Assembly: GCF_048128805.1 (NCBI RefSeq) | Contig: NC_136015.1 | Coordinates: 26,441,531-26,505,530, forward strand | DNA from: Centroberyx gerrardi | Lineage: Eukaryota > Chordata > Actinopteri > Beryciformes > Berycidae | Reading direction: 5' to 3' | Length of the DNA: 64,000 bases | Shown here: one piece after another, positions 46,113-57,299 of the stretch | Layout of the letters: each line of letters starts with the position of its first letter | Numbering within the stretch: position 1 is the stretch's first letter | Position numbers and translations under genes: made by a program | Notes under the pieces: model-generated | Told to the model about the DNA's origin: nothing | Databases searched by the model: none | Seen by the model: the letters and a program-made list of their open reading frames with translations, nothing else

Positions 46113-47471
46113 GTCCATAGTCCAGTGAAGCCACAGTGCAACACTGCCCTCTACTGTCCATACACTTAGTGTGTTTCAATTGGCTTATACACCATACACA
46201 AAAAAATACAGGTTAGTATCAAAACCAAATAAAGGAAAATTATTAACACAAATGGGATCACACTTTGTGCATCACACACACTATCAGTTTTGAATGGGAA
46301 AATCCGTAACGCTAAAGATGGCGGCTCCGACAACGTAAAACATGTCGTCAGCCAAAGTGGCCAATCGACACACCTTTGTGTGCATATCATTAAGAAAATC
46401 CACCAATCAGACATTCAGGTTTACGCAACGACAGAACTTTGTTATTTACGACAACTGATGCAAGTTGGGGGCAACATCAACCGTCTCTGCCAGCAACCGT
46501 CTTATTAATACATTTGAATTAATTTAATAACATGATATTCTCAGATATCTAACCGTCAGCTCCTACTGTGGACTGCATGATGACATCACTGCTGACAGGT
46601 GATACAAAGACAAATGTATGACGGGAGCCGTAAACCAGATTTGTTTTGAATGTCATAATCTCACAGTTTGGAGCAGCGGTGGATGGCGCTGCGTACGAGC
46701 GTCGGTAACTGGAAAAAAGACGTTTTTCTGCGTGATCACACACAACAACAATAGTGTCTGGGTTTTTAAATCAATATGCGTGCTAGTTTATTAAGCAGAG
46801 TGAAATAACATACTCACGACTCAAAATGTTTTCCTTCTTGTTGTATAAAAGCACACTAAATAATATAATGAGTAAAAAGGTATATAAAAGTTAAAAATAA
46901 AAAAATAAGTAAAACGGATCAAATGAATAAAATGCAAAAATATAAAAATGAAAATGGGTTTAGATCATGATAACCCAAAAGAAAACTTTAAAAATGTTTA
47001 AGTGTCTAATAGTCCAAATTTTGTCAAAGTTTCCAAGTTGACATGATGACAACGCTGCTGAAATTACAGTCAGGAAATCTGAACACATTTTCCTCTTAAC
47101 TTCATTCTTTATTGGTTTTAGATGCAAAGTTATCCAGCAGTAAATGGAGATTACAGTGTCAAGATACATAACCAGTATTTTATATTTTACATTTTGAGAA
47201 TTCGGCTGATTTTCTTATGCAGAAAGCTTCAGTTCCTAAATCACCAACATTACATGAAGTCTGAATGCAAAATGATGAACTCTGCTGCAGTTTAAATGAT
47301 TTAACTACAAAGAGAAGACGAGTTACAGTGGAGAGAAACTCTAAGAACCTGGAATAAAGTTAGATCAAATAAATTTAACACTTCAGATGAAGAACCAAAG
47401 AAGACAGGATGAACTTTTACCTGCAGTCTAAATATAGAGAAAATTCACTTTAACAGAGTAGATCTCATTGG
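46113..47471 (+). other. Array unit spacer, G2-G3 interval
   Basis: Homologue of 39078-40424 with a 17-bp insertion (AAAGGAAAATTATTAAC region, about 46232). Non-coding. Confidence 0.65.
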
Positions 47472-47677
47472 GGCGTCCTGGTGGTTCAGTGGTCTAAGGG
47501 GCGTACCATGTAACCAAGACGTCCTGGGTTTGAATCCGGCCCAGGACCTTTGTCACATGTCATCGCTCTCTCTCCCAGTCTTTCCTGTCGCTCTCTAATT
47601 TCAGTGGTCCAATAATAAAGAAAAAGGCGAAAATGCCCCCAAAAACCCCCCAAAAGACGTACCGCCCAAAAAAAAAA
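47472..47677 (+). mobile_element. tRNA-derived SINE, array copy 2
   Basis: Same A and B boxes and tail as the copy at 40425; inherited by unit duplication rather than independent insertion. Confidence 0.88.
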
Positions 47678-48086
47678 GTAGAGATTGTCTACTTTATTTG
47701 AATGTTATTATCATTTCAATATTTATTTGTTTATTTATTTATTTATTTATTTTATCTTTTTTGGTTTTATATTTATTTTTCTTTCTTGTGTTTCATTTGC
47801 TTCAATAATCTTTTTAACACTTTGTGATTTCCTTTTATGTTTTTATATTGTTTTCATATTTGTGTTACTTCTTGTTGTTGTTGTTATAGATGTCATCCAC
47901 ATCACCATGACAGCTACATCATCATCAGGACAACATGGGCACATCTTGATGACATCACAGATTAGAGACTTGATTATATTCACTGACTGTCATAAAAATA
48001 AGAATAATGGATGTATAATGTTTGTATAATGTATCCTTAAAATGAGAGGGATTCCTCTAACAGAAATGGATTTCTTGTGTATATGA
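47678..48086 (-). other. Downstream flank of G3
   Basis: Homologue of 40636-41041. Near the gene it shares AGAGGGATTCCTCTAACA with G4 rather than with G2. Confidence 0.5.
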
Positions 48087-48132
48087 CATCATCATCTTCA
48101 TCATTATAAACATCATCATCATCATCATCATC
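48087..48132 (-). repeat. Interrupted (GAT)n tract after the G3 stop
   Basis: GAT units with an internal TTTATAATGATGAA interruption shared with G4. Confidence 0.85.
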
Positions 48133-48133
48133 T

Positions 48134-49534
48134 TTAACTGTGCTGTTCCACTGTTACAGAGACCTTCACTGGTAAAATCTTCAGAGAGAGTTCATCCCCA
48201 GTGGCAATGTAAGGAAACAGCCTGTCAGTGAAAGTGTGTGTGAAGGTGTGTATGTGTGTGTTAGTATCAGGATCAGAGAATGACAGCTTTCCTCTGTTCC
48301 AGTCCAGATGCAGTCTGATCCTCTGGAGCTTCTTCTTCACTGGGAGAACAGTGTCTGGATCTGATGTGGAGACTGCTCCGTATTCACCATCATAGAACCT
48401 TATTCTCCATAATCCAGACTGTATGTTTCCCTTCCTCTGGACAGACTCTGCTGCCACACCCAGGAACCACAATGTACTGTCTCCAACCTCAACATCCCAG
48501 CTGTGAGTTCCTGAGTTAAAGCCCTCAGATCCCAGCACAGAGCAGAAGGTTTCAAACCTCTCTGGGTTTTCAGGAAGCTTCTGTCTCCCTCCACGTCTCA
48601 CACTGGTCAGATCTTCAGACAGGATGAGTATTGGATGGACAGTGTTGGGGTCCAGAATCACAGGAGTGTAGGAGACCATCTCCTTCATCTTGTCCCAGAC
48701 TGTGAAGCTCAGGTTGCCCAGGTGTTTGGCCTCGTCTATCAGAGCTCCTGAGACCAGCTGTGGATCCTCCAGCAGGGGGCGCTGGACTCTTTCCACTGTA
48801 GCCTTGTAGTTCTGCAGGAACGAGACGTCTTCAGCTCTCAGCTCCTTCTCTATGGCTCTGACTGTGTCTGAAAGAGCTGCTATCTCTCTGCTCAGACCCT
48901 CGATCTTCTCCTTCATCGTCCGACTCTTCTGCTCCTCTTCCTCCCTCAGTGCAGCGATCCTGGCCTCCTCTTCCTCTTGTAGAAACTGGTGAAGCTTCTT
49001 AAACTCCTCCTTAATCTGCCTCTCTGTGTGTCGGGCCTGGACCTTAATGTGTTCTGCTGTTTGATCACAGTTTCCTTTAACTTTATTAAAGAGCTTCAGT
49101 TTCTCCTTTAAGGGCTTCAGTGATTCCTGAAGTTCCTCCTTGTGATCCAGTGCAGCTTCATCGATGGGTCTGATTCTGTGGTCGGTGTGTGTTTTTGAAT
49201 GCAGACAGACAACACACACTGTCTGCTGATGGTCCAGACAGAAGAGCTTGAGTTTCTCAGAGTGCAGACTGCAGAGAAGCTCAGATACTGCTGAAGCTCT
49301 CTGATCTCTCTCCAGTAAGAAAGACTCACACAGGTTCTTTAATGCCAAGTTACGAGGTGGCTCACCGTGTAAAGATATTTCCTTACAAAGTGGACACTCA
49401 TGTTTTTGTTTCTCTGTCCACCAGCTCTGCAGACAGGCTTTACAGAAGCTGTGGCTACATGACAGGACGACAGGATCTTTAAAGATGTCACAGCAGACAG
49501 AACAGGAGAAATCCTCCTCTGATCTGGAAGACAT
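48134..49534 (-). CDS. TRIM35-like / zinc-binding protein A33-like E3 ubiquitin ligase, G3
   Basis: A 466-residue single-exon frame with the same RING, B-box 2, coiled coil and PRY/SPRY layout and all RING ligands intact. The RING exit is KEISLHG and the B-box loop LHSK, like G2. Yet the coiled-coil start ([17 protein letters not shown]) and the SPRY loops ([30 protein letters not shown]) match G4. The SPRY loop GDSTLWFLG is unique. This mixture suggests gene conversion between neighbours. The stop is TAA, unlike the TAG of G1 and G2. The start ATG at 49534 is in good context; the upstream TTG-initiated extension is not supported. The IRF half-site (49638-49646), GC box and ZNF143-like motif are all intact upstream, so this copy has the most complete upstream region. 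Confidence 0.93.
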   Translation of the reverse strand: MSSRSEEDFSCSVCCDIFKDPVVLSCSHSFCKACLQSWWTEKQKHECPLCKEISLHGEPPRNLALKNLCESFLLERDQRASAVSELLCSLHSEKLKLFCLDHQQTVCVVCLHSKTHTDHRIRPIDEAALDHKEELQESLKPLKEKLKLFNKVKGNCDQTAEHIKVQARHTERQIKEEFKKLHQFLQEEEEARIAALREEEEQKSRTMKEKIEGLSREIAALSDTVRAIEKELRAEDVSFLQNYKATVERVQRPLLEDPQLVSGALIDEAKHLGNLSFTVWDKMKEMVSYTPVILDPNTVHPILILSEDLTSVRRGGRQKLPENPERFETFCSVLGSEGFNSGTHSWDVEVGDSTLWFLGVAAESVQRKGNIQSGLWRIRFYDGEYGAVSTSDPDTVLPVKKKLQRIRLHLDWNRGKLSFSDPDTNTHIHTFTHTFTDRLFPYIATGDELSLKILPVKVSVTVEQHS

Positions 49535-49637
49535 TTTCTCTCTGAGTGAAGCTGAAAACAAACCAGACAGACCGCTCAAACAGGAAGTCAGTCAGTTGTG
49601 GCACCACTCCCTCCTCTAGAAAGTTCCCTGAAAGTTA

Positions 49638-49646
49638 CTTTCACTT
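49638..49646 (-). promoter_or_regulatory. IRF-type half-site upstream of G3
   Basis: AAGTGAAAG, 104 bp before the ATG, in the same palindromic context as in G1 and G5. Confidence 0.4.
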
Positions 49647-49744
49647 TGAGTTGTGTTTCTTCTAAAACTCACGTTCAGTGTGAGGAGTCAGCAGCAGGTT
49701 GAAGTGGCAGTATTCCCAGTATTCCCAGTATTCCCAGTATTCCC

Positions 49745-50871
49745 TCCTGTAGCTCTCCTCCCTCAGTGGAATCTTATCGTCTGTCTCTCGGTGTGTGTGT
49801 CTCTTCTCAGTGAGGAGTGAAGAATAATAAACTCTGTTTCCTGGTTTGTGTGAGTTGAGTCAGAGAAAGGGGCGGAGCTTTGTCAGCCCATTTCTCCTAA
49901 ATGCTCAGCTGTTTACTGTAATAGAGCAGAGCTGAGTTTCATTCCACAGTGTTTCTCTCTCGTTGCTCACTGGGTATTGTAGTCTGATAGAGGCTCCAGA
50001 CAACTAGAGTTTGATTTGGATTTGAAGAGTTTGAACCCAAAATGAGATTTCCAAGAGATTTGTAAATGATCTGAGAGATGAGATATATTCACTGAAGTAA
50101 CGGCAGTGATAGATGTTTTTCCTTCCCCCCCCCAAAATGAATAAACAGTATCTTGGAAATGAACTGCATTTAAAATCCAGAACACAATAATGATAATCCT
50201 GAGATCTTAATTCTTTAAAGGCATGTTGTCAAGTCATTTCTGCCTTGTGAGATCGGCTCCACTGGAGATTTCTGCTGGTCTCCACATGATGAGAGTAGCA
50301 GTAGTTTGAATGAGCCTGGAGACAACATTTACTCAGTTTGGGTCCTCACTTAACCAGAGTACCAGTATGTTTTAAAGTTGCTCTGTGATCTGTTGCTCCG
50401 GTAGAGGAGATTGGAGAACTGTGTTTTTTTTCTCTCTCCATTCACTGTCATTGTCTGGAGGAACAGTCTGAAAATCACTTCTAGCACAAAAACAAAGCAG
50501 ATTCTGACAATATATTAAAGAAAATAGTCGTTGCTGAAAAGTGTTTAAGTGAATCTCTTTCTTTATGTTTATTAAACCTTTCAGTTTGAACAAGTGGAAC
50601 ACCAAAATCCAGTCGGAGGAAACTTATGCCGATGGAATGAAGAAAATAATGTTTACCAATAATTGTAAATAGGCGAGAAAAGGTGGGAGACAAGACTTTG
50701 ACAAAGCAGATTCTGCCAATATATAAAAAACAAGTCTATCACTTTTTTTTTTTTTTGTGTGCCTATTTACAATTATTGATGAACAGAGAATCACAGATTT
50801 TGGGGTTATATCATGGCCAGGCAGCTACACAACCCAAGGTACTACCAAAGTTCAACAGCACTTTAAAAAGA
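49745..50871. other. Upstream region and spacer of G3
   Basis: Full-length version of the unit upstream region: GC box at 49869-49878, ZNF143-like motif at 49970-49983, then spacer. It lacks the 25-27 bp block (GTCGTGGGTTTGGTCTGAAG) present in G2 and G4, as does G1. Confidence 0.6.
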
Positions 50872-51160
50872 GCAGGTAGAGGTTCGATGTCTTGCTCAAG
50901 GACACAGAAGCAGCTGTGGGGTTTGAACCTGTGATCTTTAGGTTAGGGGAAAGTCTCTCTAACTCTGCTGCCAAAACCTTCTCTTTGACAGCATTGGATG
51001 AGTCTGAGTTCAGCTCTTCAGCTTCCGTAGCGATCACTAGCATCATGATAATTCATATTGAAGGGGCTTCCTCATATATTTATGGAAAACCAAAAGTGTC
51101 ACAATTCACCTCTCTTCCTTCGCTGTATTAACCAGAGACAGTATTATATATAGAGACAGT
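50872..51160 (+). repeat. Array unit segment with R1 core, G3-G4 interval
   Basis: Homologue of 38073-38370. Confidence 0.85.
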
Positions 51161-51280
51161 GTACTTGTTACAGGTCTCAGGATATGAGCCTGTGAAAACA
51201 GGAGAAAAGCAAGACAACAGACGCGTGGCTTCTCCGTCAGATTCTTCTCACCTTATGAGAAGATGTAGCAGACGTACACA

Positions 51281-51877
51281 TACCGTAAATCCTCTAATAT
51301 TGGCCCGGGCCTTTATTTACCTCAACTGCAGAGGGTACCAGGCCTTTATTGGAAGCAGGCTTATATTAGAGACAGGCCTTTATTTCTAATTCCCTCTGTT
51401 TGATAAGTATATTTGCTCATATTTTAGTACGAAGCCTCCTTGTTTTCTGATCTGCTTCTGTCGGGGTTCGTTAGGTAGACGTTTTTTTGTTACTGCGATG
51501 CATTACGATAATTACGGTAATCGACGACGGCACGCTCCAGAGACTTCCGCCGGCGGAGCCATCTTGTGGCACTTGTACGTTACTACAAACTACAGTTACA
51601 TTATATAACAGCAGCAGGAGTTTACCGGTATCCACCGTTGTTTGCATGTAAGCTGAAGCTAACTGAAGCTAACTGAAGCTAAGAATAGAATGGAGAGGAC
51701 AGCGGCGGAGAGAGGAGACGGACACGGTCCAGCCATATACTGGTTTTGACCTACTCTTGTTTCCTTTGTTTTTTTCCCCAGCCTGTATTTGAGGCCGGCC
51801 TTTATTTGTTCGTGTCGGCCATTATCGGAGACCCGGCTTTTAATTGACTACAGGCCACTATTAGAGGATTTACGGTA
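51281..51877 (+). mobile_element. Inverted-repeat element E, array copy 3 (597 bp)
   Basis: Same length as, and almost identical to, copy 1 at 38481; clearly closer to it than to copy 2. Confidence 0.82.
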
Positions 51878-53224
51878 GTCCATAGTCCAGTGAAGCCACA
51901 GTGCAACATTGCCCTCTACTGTCCATACACTTAGTGTGTTTCAATTGGCTTATACACCATACACAAAAAAATACAGGTTAGTATCAAAACCAAACACAAA
52001 TGGGATCACACTTTGTGCATCACACACACTATCAGTTTTGAATGGGAAAATCCGTAATGCTAAAGATGGCGGCTCCGACAACGTAAAACATGTCGTCAGC
52101 CAAAGTGGCCAATCGACACACCTTTGTGTGCATATCATTAAGAAAATCCACCAATCAGACATTCAGGTTTACGCAACGACAGAACTTTGTTATTTACGAC
52201 AACTGATGCAAGTTGGGGGCAACATCAACCGTCTCTGCCAGCAACCGTCTTATTAATACATTTGAATTAATTTAATAACATGATATTCTCAGATATCTAA
52301 CCGTCAGCTCCTACTGTGGACTGCACGATGACATCACTGCTGACAGGTGATACAAAGACAAATGTATGACGGGAGCCGTAAACCAGATTTGTTTTGAATG
52401 TCATAATCTCACAGTTTGGAGCAGCGGTGGATGGCGCTGCGTACGAGCGTCGGTAACTGGAAAAAAGACGTTTTTCTGCGTGATCACACACAACAACAAT
52501 AGTGTCTGGGTTTTTAAATCAATATGCGTGCTGGTTTATTAAGCAGAGTGAAATAACATACTCACGACTCAAAATGTTTTCCTTCTTGTTGTATAAAAGC
52601 ACACTAAATAATATAATGAGTAAAAAGGTATATAAAAGTTAAAAATAAAAAAATAAGTAAAACGGATCAAATGAATGAAATGCAAAAATATAAAATGAAA
52701 ATCGGTTTAGATCATGATAACCCAAAAGAAAACTTTAAAAATGTTTAAGTGTCTAATAGTCCAAATTTTGTCAAAGTTTCCAAGTTGACATGATGACAAC
52801 GCTGCTGAAATTAGGAAATTAGTCAGGAAATCTGAACACATTTCCTTCTAAACTTCATTCTTTATTGGTTTTAGATGCAAAGTTATCCAGCAGTAACTGA
52901 AGATTACAGTGTCAAGATACATAACCAGTATTTTAAATTTTAAATTTTGAGAATTCAGCTGATTTTCTTATGCAGAAAGCTTCAGTTCCTAAATCACCAA
53001 CATTACATGAAGTCTGAATGCAAAATGATGAACTCTGCTGCAGTTTAAATGATTTAACTACAAAGAGAAGACGAGTTACAGTGGAGAGAAACTCTAAGAA
53101 CCTGGAATAAAGTTAGATCAAATAAATTTAACACTTCAGATGAAGAACCAAAGAAGACAGGATGAACTTTTACCTGCAGTCTAAATATAGAGAAAATACA
53201 CTTTAACAGAGTAGATCTCGTTGA
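51878..53224 (+). other. Array unit spacer, G3-G4 interval
   Basis: Nearly identical to 39078-40424. Non-coding. Confidence 0.65.
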
Positions 53225-53430
53225 GGCGTCCTGGTGGTTCAGTGGTCTAAGGGGCGTACCGTGTAACCAAGACGTCCTGGGTTTGAATCCGGCCCAGGAC
53301 CTTTGTCACATGTCATCCCTCTCTCTCCCAGTCTTTCCTCTCTCTCTAATTTCAGTGGTCCAATAATAAAGAAAAAGACGAAAATGCCCCCAAAACCCCC
53401 CCAAAAGACGTACCGCCCCAAAAAAACAAA
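53225..53430 (+). mobile_element. tRNA-derived SINE, array copy 3
   Basis: Same A and B boxes; the A-rich tail is interrupted by C. Confidence 0.88.
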
Positions 53431-53826
53431 GTTGAGATTGTCTACTTTATTTGAATGTTATTATCATTTCAATATTTATTTATTTATTCATTTTTTTTGT
53501 TTTGTTTTATATTTATTTTTCTTTCTTGTGTTTCATTTGCTTCAATAATCTTTTTAACACTTTGTGATTTCCTTTTATGTTTTTATATTGTTTTCATATT
53601 TGTGTTACTTCTTGTTGTTGTTGTTATAGATGTCATCCACATCACCATGACAGCTACATCATCATCAGGACAACATGGGCACATCTTGATGACATCACAG
53701 ATTAGAGAGTTGATTATATTCACTAACTGTCATAAAAATAAGAATAATGGATATAAAGTGTTTATATAATGTATCCTTAAAATGAGAGGGATTCCTCTAA
53801 CAAAAATGGATGGCTTGTGAATATGA
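53431..53826 (-). other. Downstream flank of G4
   Basis: Homologue of 47678-48086. Confidence 0.5.
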
Positions 53827-53850
53827 CATCATCATCTTCATCATTATAAA

Positions 53851-53896
<46 letters not shown>
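53827..53896 (-). repeat. (GAT)n tract after the G4 stop
   Basis: Longer than in G2 and G3, with the same internal interruption as G3. Confidence 0.88.
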
Positions 53897-53897
53897 T

Positions 53898-55294
53898 CTA
53901 ACTGTGCTGTTCCACTGTTACAGAGACCTTCACTGGTAAAATCTTCAGAGAGAGTTCATCCCCAGTGGCAATGTAAGGAAACAGCTTGTCAGTGAAAGCG
54001 TGTGTGAAGGTGTGTATGTGTGTGTTAGTATCAGGATCAGAGAATGACAGCTTTCCTCTGTTCCAGTCCAGATGCAGTCTGATCCTCTGGAGCTTCTTCT
54101 TCACTGGGAGAACAGTGTCTGGATCTGATGTGGAGACTGCTCCGTATTCACCATCATAGAACCTTATTCTCCATAATCCAGACTGTATGTTTCCCTTCCT
54201 CTGGACAGACTCTGCTGCCACACCCAGCCTCCAGTCTGTATTGTCTCCAACCTCAACATCCCAGCTGTGAGTTCCTGAGTTAAAGCCCTCAGATCCCAGG
54301 ACAGAGTAGGAGTCAACCTCTCTGGGTTTCCAGGAAGCTTCTGTCTCTCTCCCCATCTCACACTGGTCAGATCTTCAGACAGGATGAGTCCTGGATTGGC
54401 AGTGTTGGGGTCCAGAATCACAGGAGTGTAGGAGACCATCTCCTTCATCTTGTCCCAGACTGTGAAGCTCAGGTTGCCCAGGTGTTTGGCCTCGTCTATC
54501 AGAGCTCCTGAGACCAGCTGTGGATCCTCCAGCAGGGGGCGCTGGACTCTTTCCACTGTAGCCTTGTAGTTCTGCAGGAACGAGACGTCTTCAGCTCTCA
54601 GCTCCTTCTCTATGGCTCTGACTGTGTCTGAAAGAGCTGCTATCTCTCTGCTCAGACCCTCGATCTTCTCCTTCATCGTCCGACTCTTCTGCTCCTCTTC
54701 CTCCCTCAGTGCAGCGATCCTGGCCTCCTCTTCCTCTTGTAGAAACTGGTGAAGCTTCTTAAACTCCTCCTTAATCTGCCTCTCTGTGTGTCGGGCCTGG
54801 ACCTTAATGTGTTCTGCTGTTTGATCACAGTTTCCTTTAACTTTATTAAAGAGCTTCAGTTTCTCCTTTAAGGACTTCAGTGATTCCTGAAGTTCCTCCT
54901 TGTGATCCAGTGCAGCTTCATCGATGGGTCTGATTCTGTGGTCGGTGTGTGTTTTTGAATCTCGACAGACAACACACACTGTCTGCTGATGGTCCAGACA
55001 GAAGAGCTTGAGTTTCTCAGAGTGCAGACTGCAGAGAAGCTCAGATCCTGCTGAAGCTCTCTGATCTCTCTCCAGTAAGAAAGCCTCACACAGGTTCTTT
55101 AAGTCCAAGTTACGAGGTGGTTCACTCTTTGAAGATCTTCTGTTACAAAGTGGACACTCCTGTATTTGTTTCTCTGTCCACCAGCTCTGCAGACAGGCTT
55201 TACAGAAGCTGTGGCTACATGACAGGATGACAGGATCTTTAAAGATGTCACAGCAGACAGAACAGGAGAAATCCTCCTCTGATCTGGAAGACAT
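53898..55294 (-). pseudogene. TRIM35-like gene with frameshift in PRY/SPRY, G4
   Basis: Full-length homologue of G1-G3 starting at the ATG at 55294. RING, B-box 2 and coiled coil are intact (RING exit [11 protein letters not shown]-box loop RDSK). At 54315-54316 an AA replaces the AAA of G1 and others. This one-base loss shifts the frame just after PERQ-equivalent residue 326 (ER), and the shifted reading ends at 54164. The correct SPRY frame resumes immediately downstream and runs open to the normal stop at 53898, so there is a single lesion. If real, the gene would make a protein of about 376 residues with RING, B-box and coiled coil but no B30.2, or be a pseudogene. A sequencing or assembly error in a short A run is also possible. 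The distal SPRY and 3' flank match G3. The IRF half-site is mutated and a mobile element lies in the upstream region. Confidence 0.85.
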
Positions 55295-55397
55295 TTTCTC
55301 TCTGAGTGAAGCTGAAAACAAACCAGACAGACCGCTCAAACAGGAAGTCAGTCAGTTGTGGTATCACTTCCTCCTCTAGAAAATTCTATGAAAGTTA

Positions 55398-55406
55398 CTT
55401 TGACTT
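55398..55406 (-). promoter_or_regulatory. Mutated IRF-type half-site upstream of G4
   Basis: AAGTCAAAG, one substitution from AAGTGAAAG, which removes the GAAA core. Confidence 0.4.
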
Positions 55407-55684
55407 TGAGTCGTGTTTCTTCTAAAACTCACATTCAGCGTGTTGAGTCAGCAGCAGGTTGAAGTGGCAGTTTTCCAGTATTCCCAGTATTCCAGTATTC
55501 CCAGTATTCCCTCCTGTAGCTGTCCTCCCTCAGTGGAAGTCGTGGGTTTGGTCTGAAGGTGAATCTTATCGTCTGTCTCTCGGTGTGTGTGTCTCTTCTC
55601 AGTGAGGAGTGAAGAATGACAACCTGTTTCCTGGTTTGTCTGAGTTGAGTCAGAGAAAGGGGCGGAGCTTTGTCAGACCAGACC

Positions 55685-56161
55685 TGCATTTCATTAGTCA
55701 TTTAACCAGCCCTCCTTCACTTCCCCTCGGCACTTGGCAATACGTAGCACCATACGTAACACGAGTGGCCACTTGCAGAGCAGGGGGGCGGGGTCCGAGG
55801 GGGAGCAGAATATTTGAAACGGAACGCACTTGCCCTTAAGCAGGCCTAATAATTAAGATGAGTTCATTTCATAAATATGTCTAAATCCTCTAAATGTTGT
55901 TTGTTTACTTGCATTTATATTTATCACCTGTTCGTGCACCGGAATTGACGGATGATCACAATGCATCCTGGGAAATATGCGCTTGTGAAGTCTACATCGT
56001 TGTTGACTCGCTCCCTCGGCCCTCGAAAGGTCGATCTCAGAAAGTTCACTTGAGTTATCAGAGTAATGGAACGACACTTAAGATGGCGACGGGGATTCCC
56101 CCGAGGGGAAGTCAACGAGGGGAAGTCAACGAGGGCCGGTTGAAACGACTAATGAAACGCA
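55685..56161. mobile_element. Inverted-repeat element inserted upstream of G4
   Basis: The left end TGCATTTCATTAGTC and the right end, reversed TGCGTTTCATTAGTC, continue as imperfect arms to CTTCCCCTCG. It is 477 bp long, lies just beyond the GC box and replaces about 40 bp found in G1-G3. No target duplication is evident. It includes CpG-rich sequence and a GGGGCGGGG string. No transposase. Confidence 0.75.
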
Positions 56162-56406
56162 CCGCAGAGCTGAGTTTCATTCCACAGTGTTTCTCTCTCG
56201 TTGCTCTCTGGGTATTGTAGTCTGATAGAGGCTCCAGACAACTAGAGTTTGATTTGGATTTGAAGAGTTTGAATCCAAAATGAGATTTCCAAGAGATTTG
56301 TAGATGATCTGAGCAATTAGATATATTGAATGATGAACAAAAGGTAATGATAGATGTTTTTCTTTCTTCCCCCAAAATGAATAAACAGCATCTTGGAAAT
56401 GAACTC
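56162..56406. other. Upstream unit remainder of G4
   Basis: Continues the unit (GAGTTTCATTCCACAGTGTT, ZNF143-like motif at 56208-56221) to about 56400, where it is joined to block F. The rest of the standard unit (elements E and SINE) is missing here, which makes the G4-G5 interval only about 2 kb. Confidence 0.7.
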
Positions 56407-57050
56407 TCTCCTGCTGTACTGTCAGTCCCCATCTTAAAGGGACAGCACTCATAACAGAATACTGTTACCTTTGACCATAATGCATACACATCAAGATTAA
56501 TCACATTTCACACTTGTTAATTTTGATTACAATGATTATTAAACATGATTACAATGATTACTTTGATCAAATGATTATTATGATTTGATTACATGAAGCA
56601 TAAACTAAGCATGGTTACAAATGCAGTGATTAATTCATTTTTATTGATGCTAGGATTGTATTATAAAAGAAGAGTAACTTTTGAACCTTTGTACACCTTT
56701 TATAACCCCAGGTGGTCAGTCCTGTGGATTTATGATTAGCACAGCATTTAATGAACACATTTGAAATGAACATGTATATAACATGTACATGTAGAGTATG
56801 AAGAGTCTCCTGTAAGGTGTGATTGGGATGGAAAGTAATAAATTAAGCTACAGATATCAGCATGAGATCCAGACCGGTCTTTACATGAGTAAAAAACAAC
56901 TTTGTTCAGCAGCTGCTCCCTTTTGGCACATGTGCAGTATGGTGATATTAGACAGTTGTAGGCATGTGCAAGATGAATTCCTTCCTTCTTCATTATGTGA
57001 TTCTGTCGGGCCTAAATAGATTTGAAAATCTCCCTGTTTCTGGATTCTGT
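56407..57050 (+). repeat. Array 3'-flank block F, copy 2
   Basis: Homologue of 33897-34385, with a small internal insertion of TTGATTACAATGATTA-type repeats (56520-56580) and an extra segment near 56885-56945. Confidence 0.88.
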
Positions 57051-57299
57051 TTTTTTCTTTCTTGTGTTTTATGTGTATTTAATAATCTCTTTAGCATTTT
57101 CATGTTTTTATATTTTTGTTGTTTGTTGTTGTTACAGATGTCATCCACACCACCATGACAGCTACATCATCAGAACAACATGGGCACATGTTGATGACAT
57201 CACAGATTAGAGAGGTAATTATATTCACTGACTGTCCTAGAAATAAGAATAATGGATATATAATGTTTATGTAATGAATTAAAATGAGCGATACTCCCC
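57051..57299 (-). other. Downstream flank of G5
   Basis: Keeps the GATGTCATCCACACCACCATG block. It lacks the (GAT)n tract found after G1-G4. Confidence 0.55.

Noticed and set aside
53810-53995. Poly-isoleucine frame
   Set aside because: It is a translation of the (ATC)n tract next to G4.
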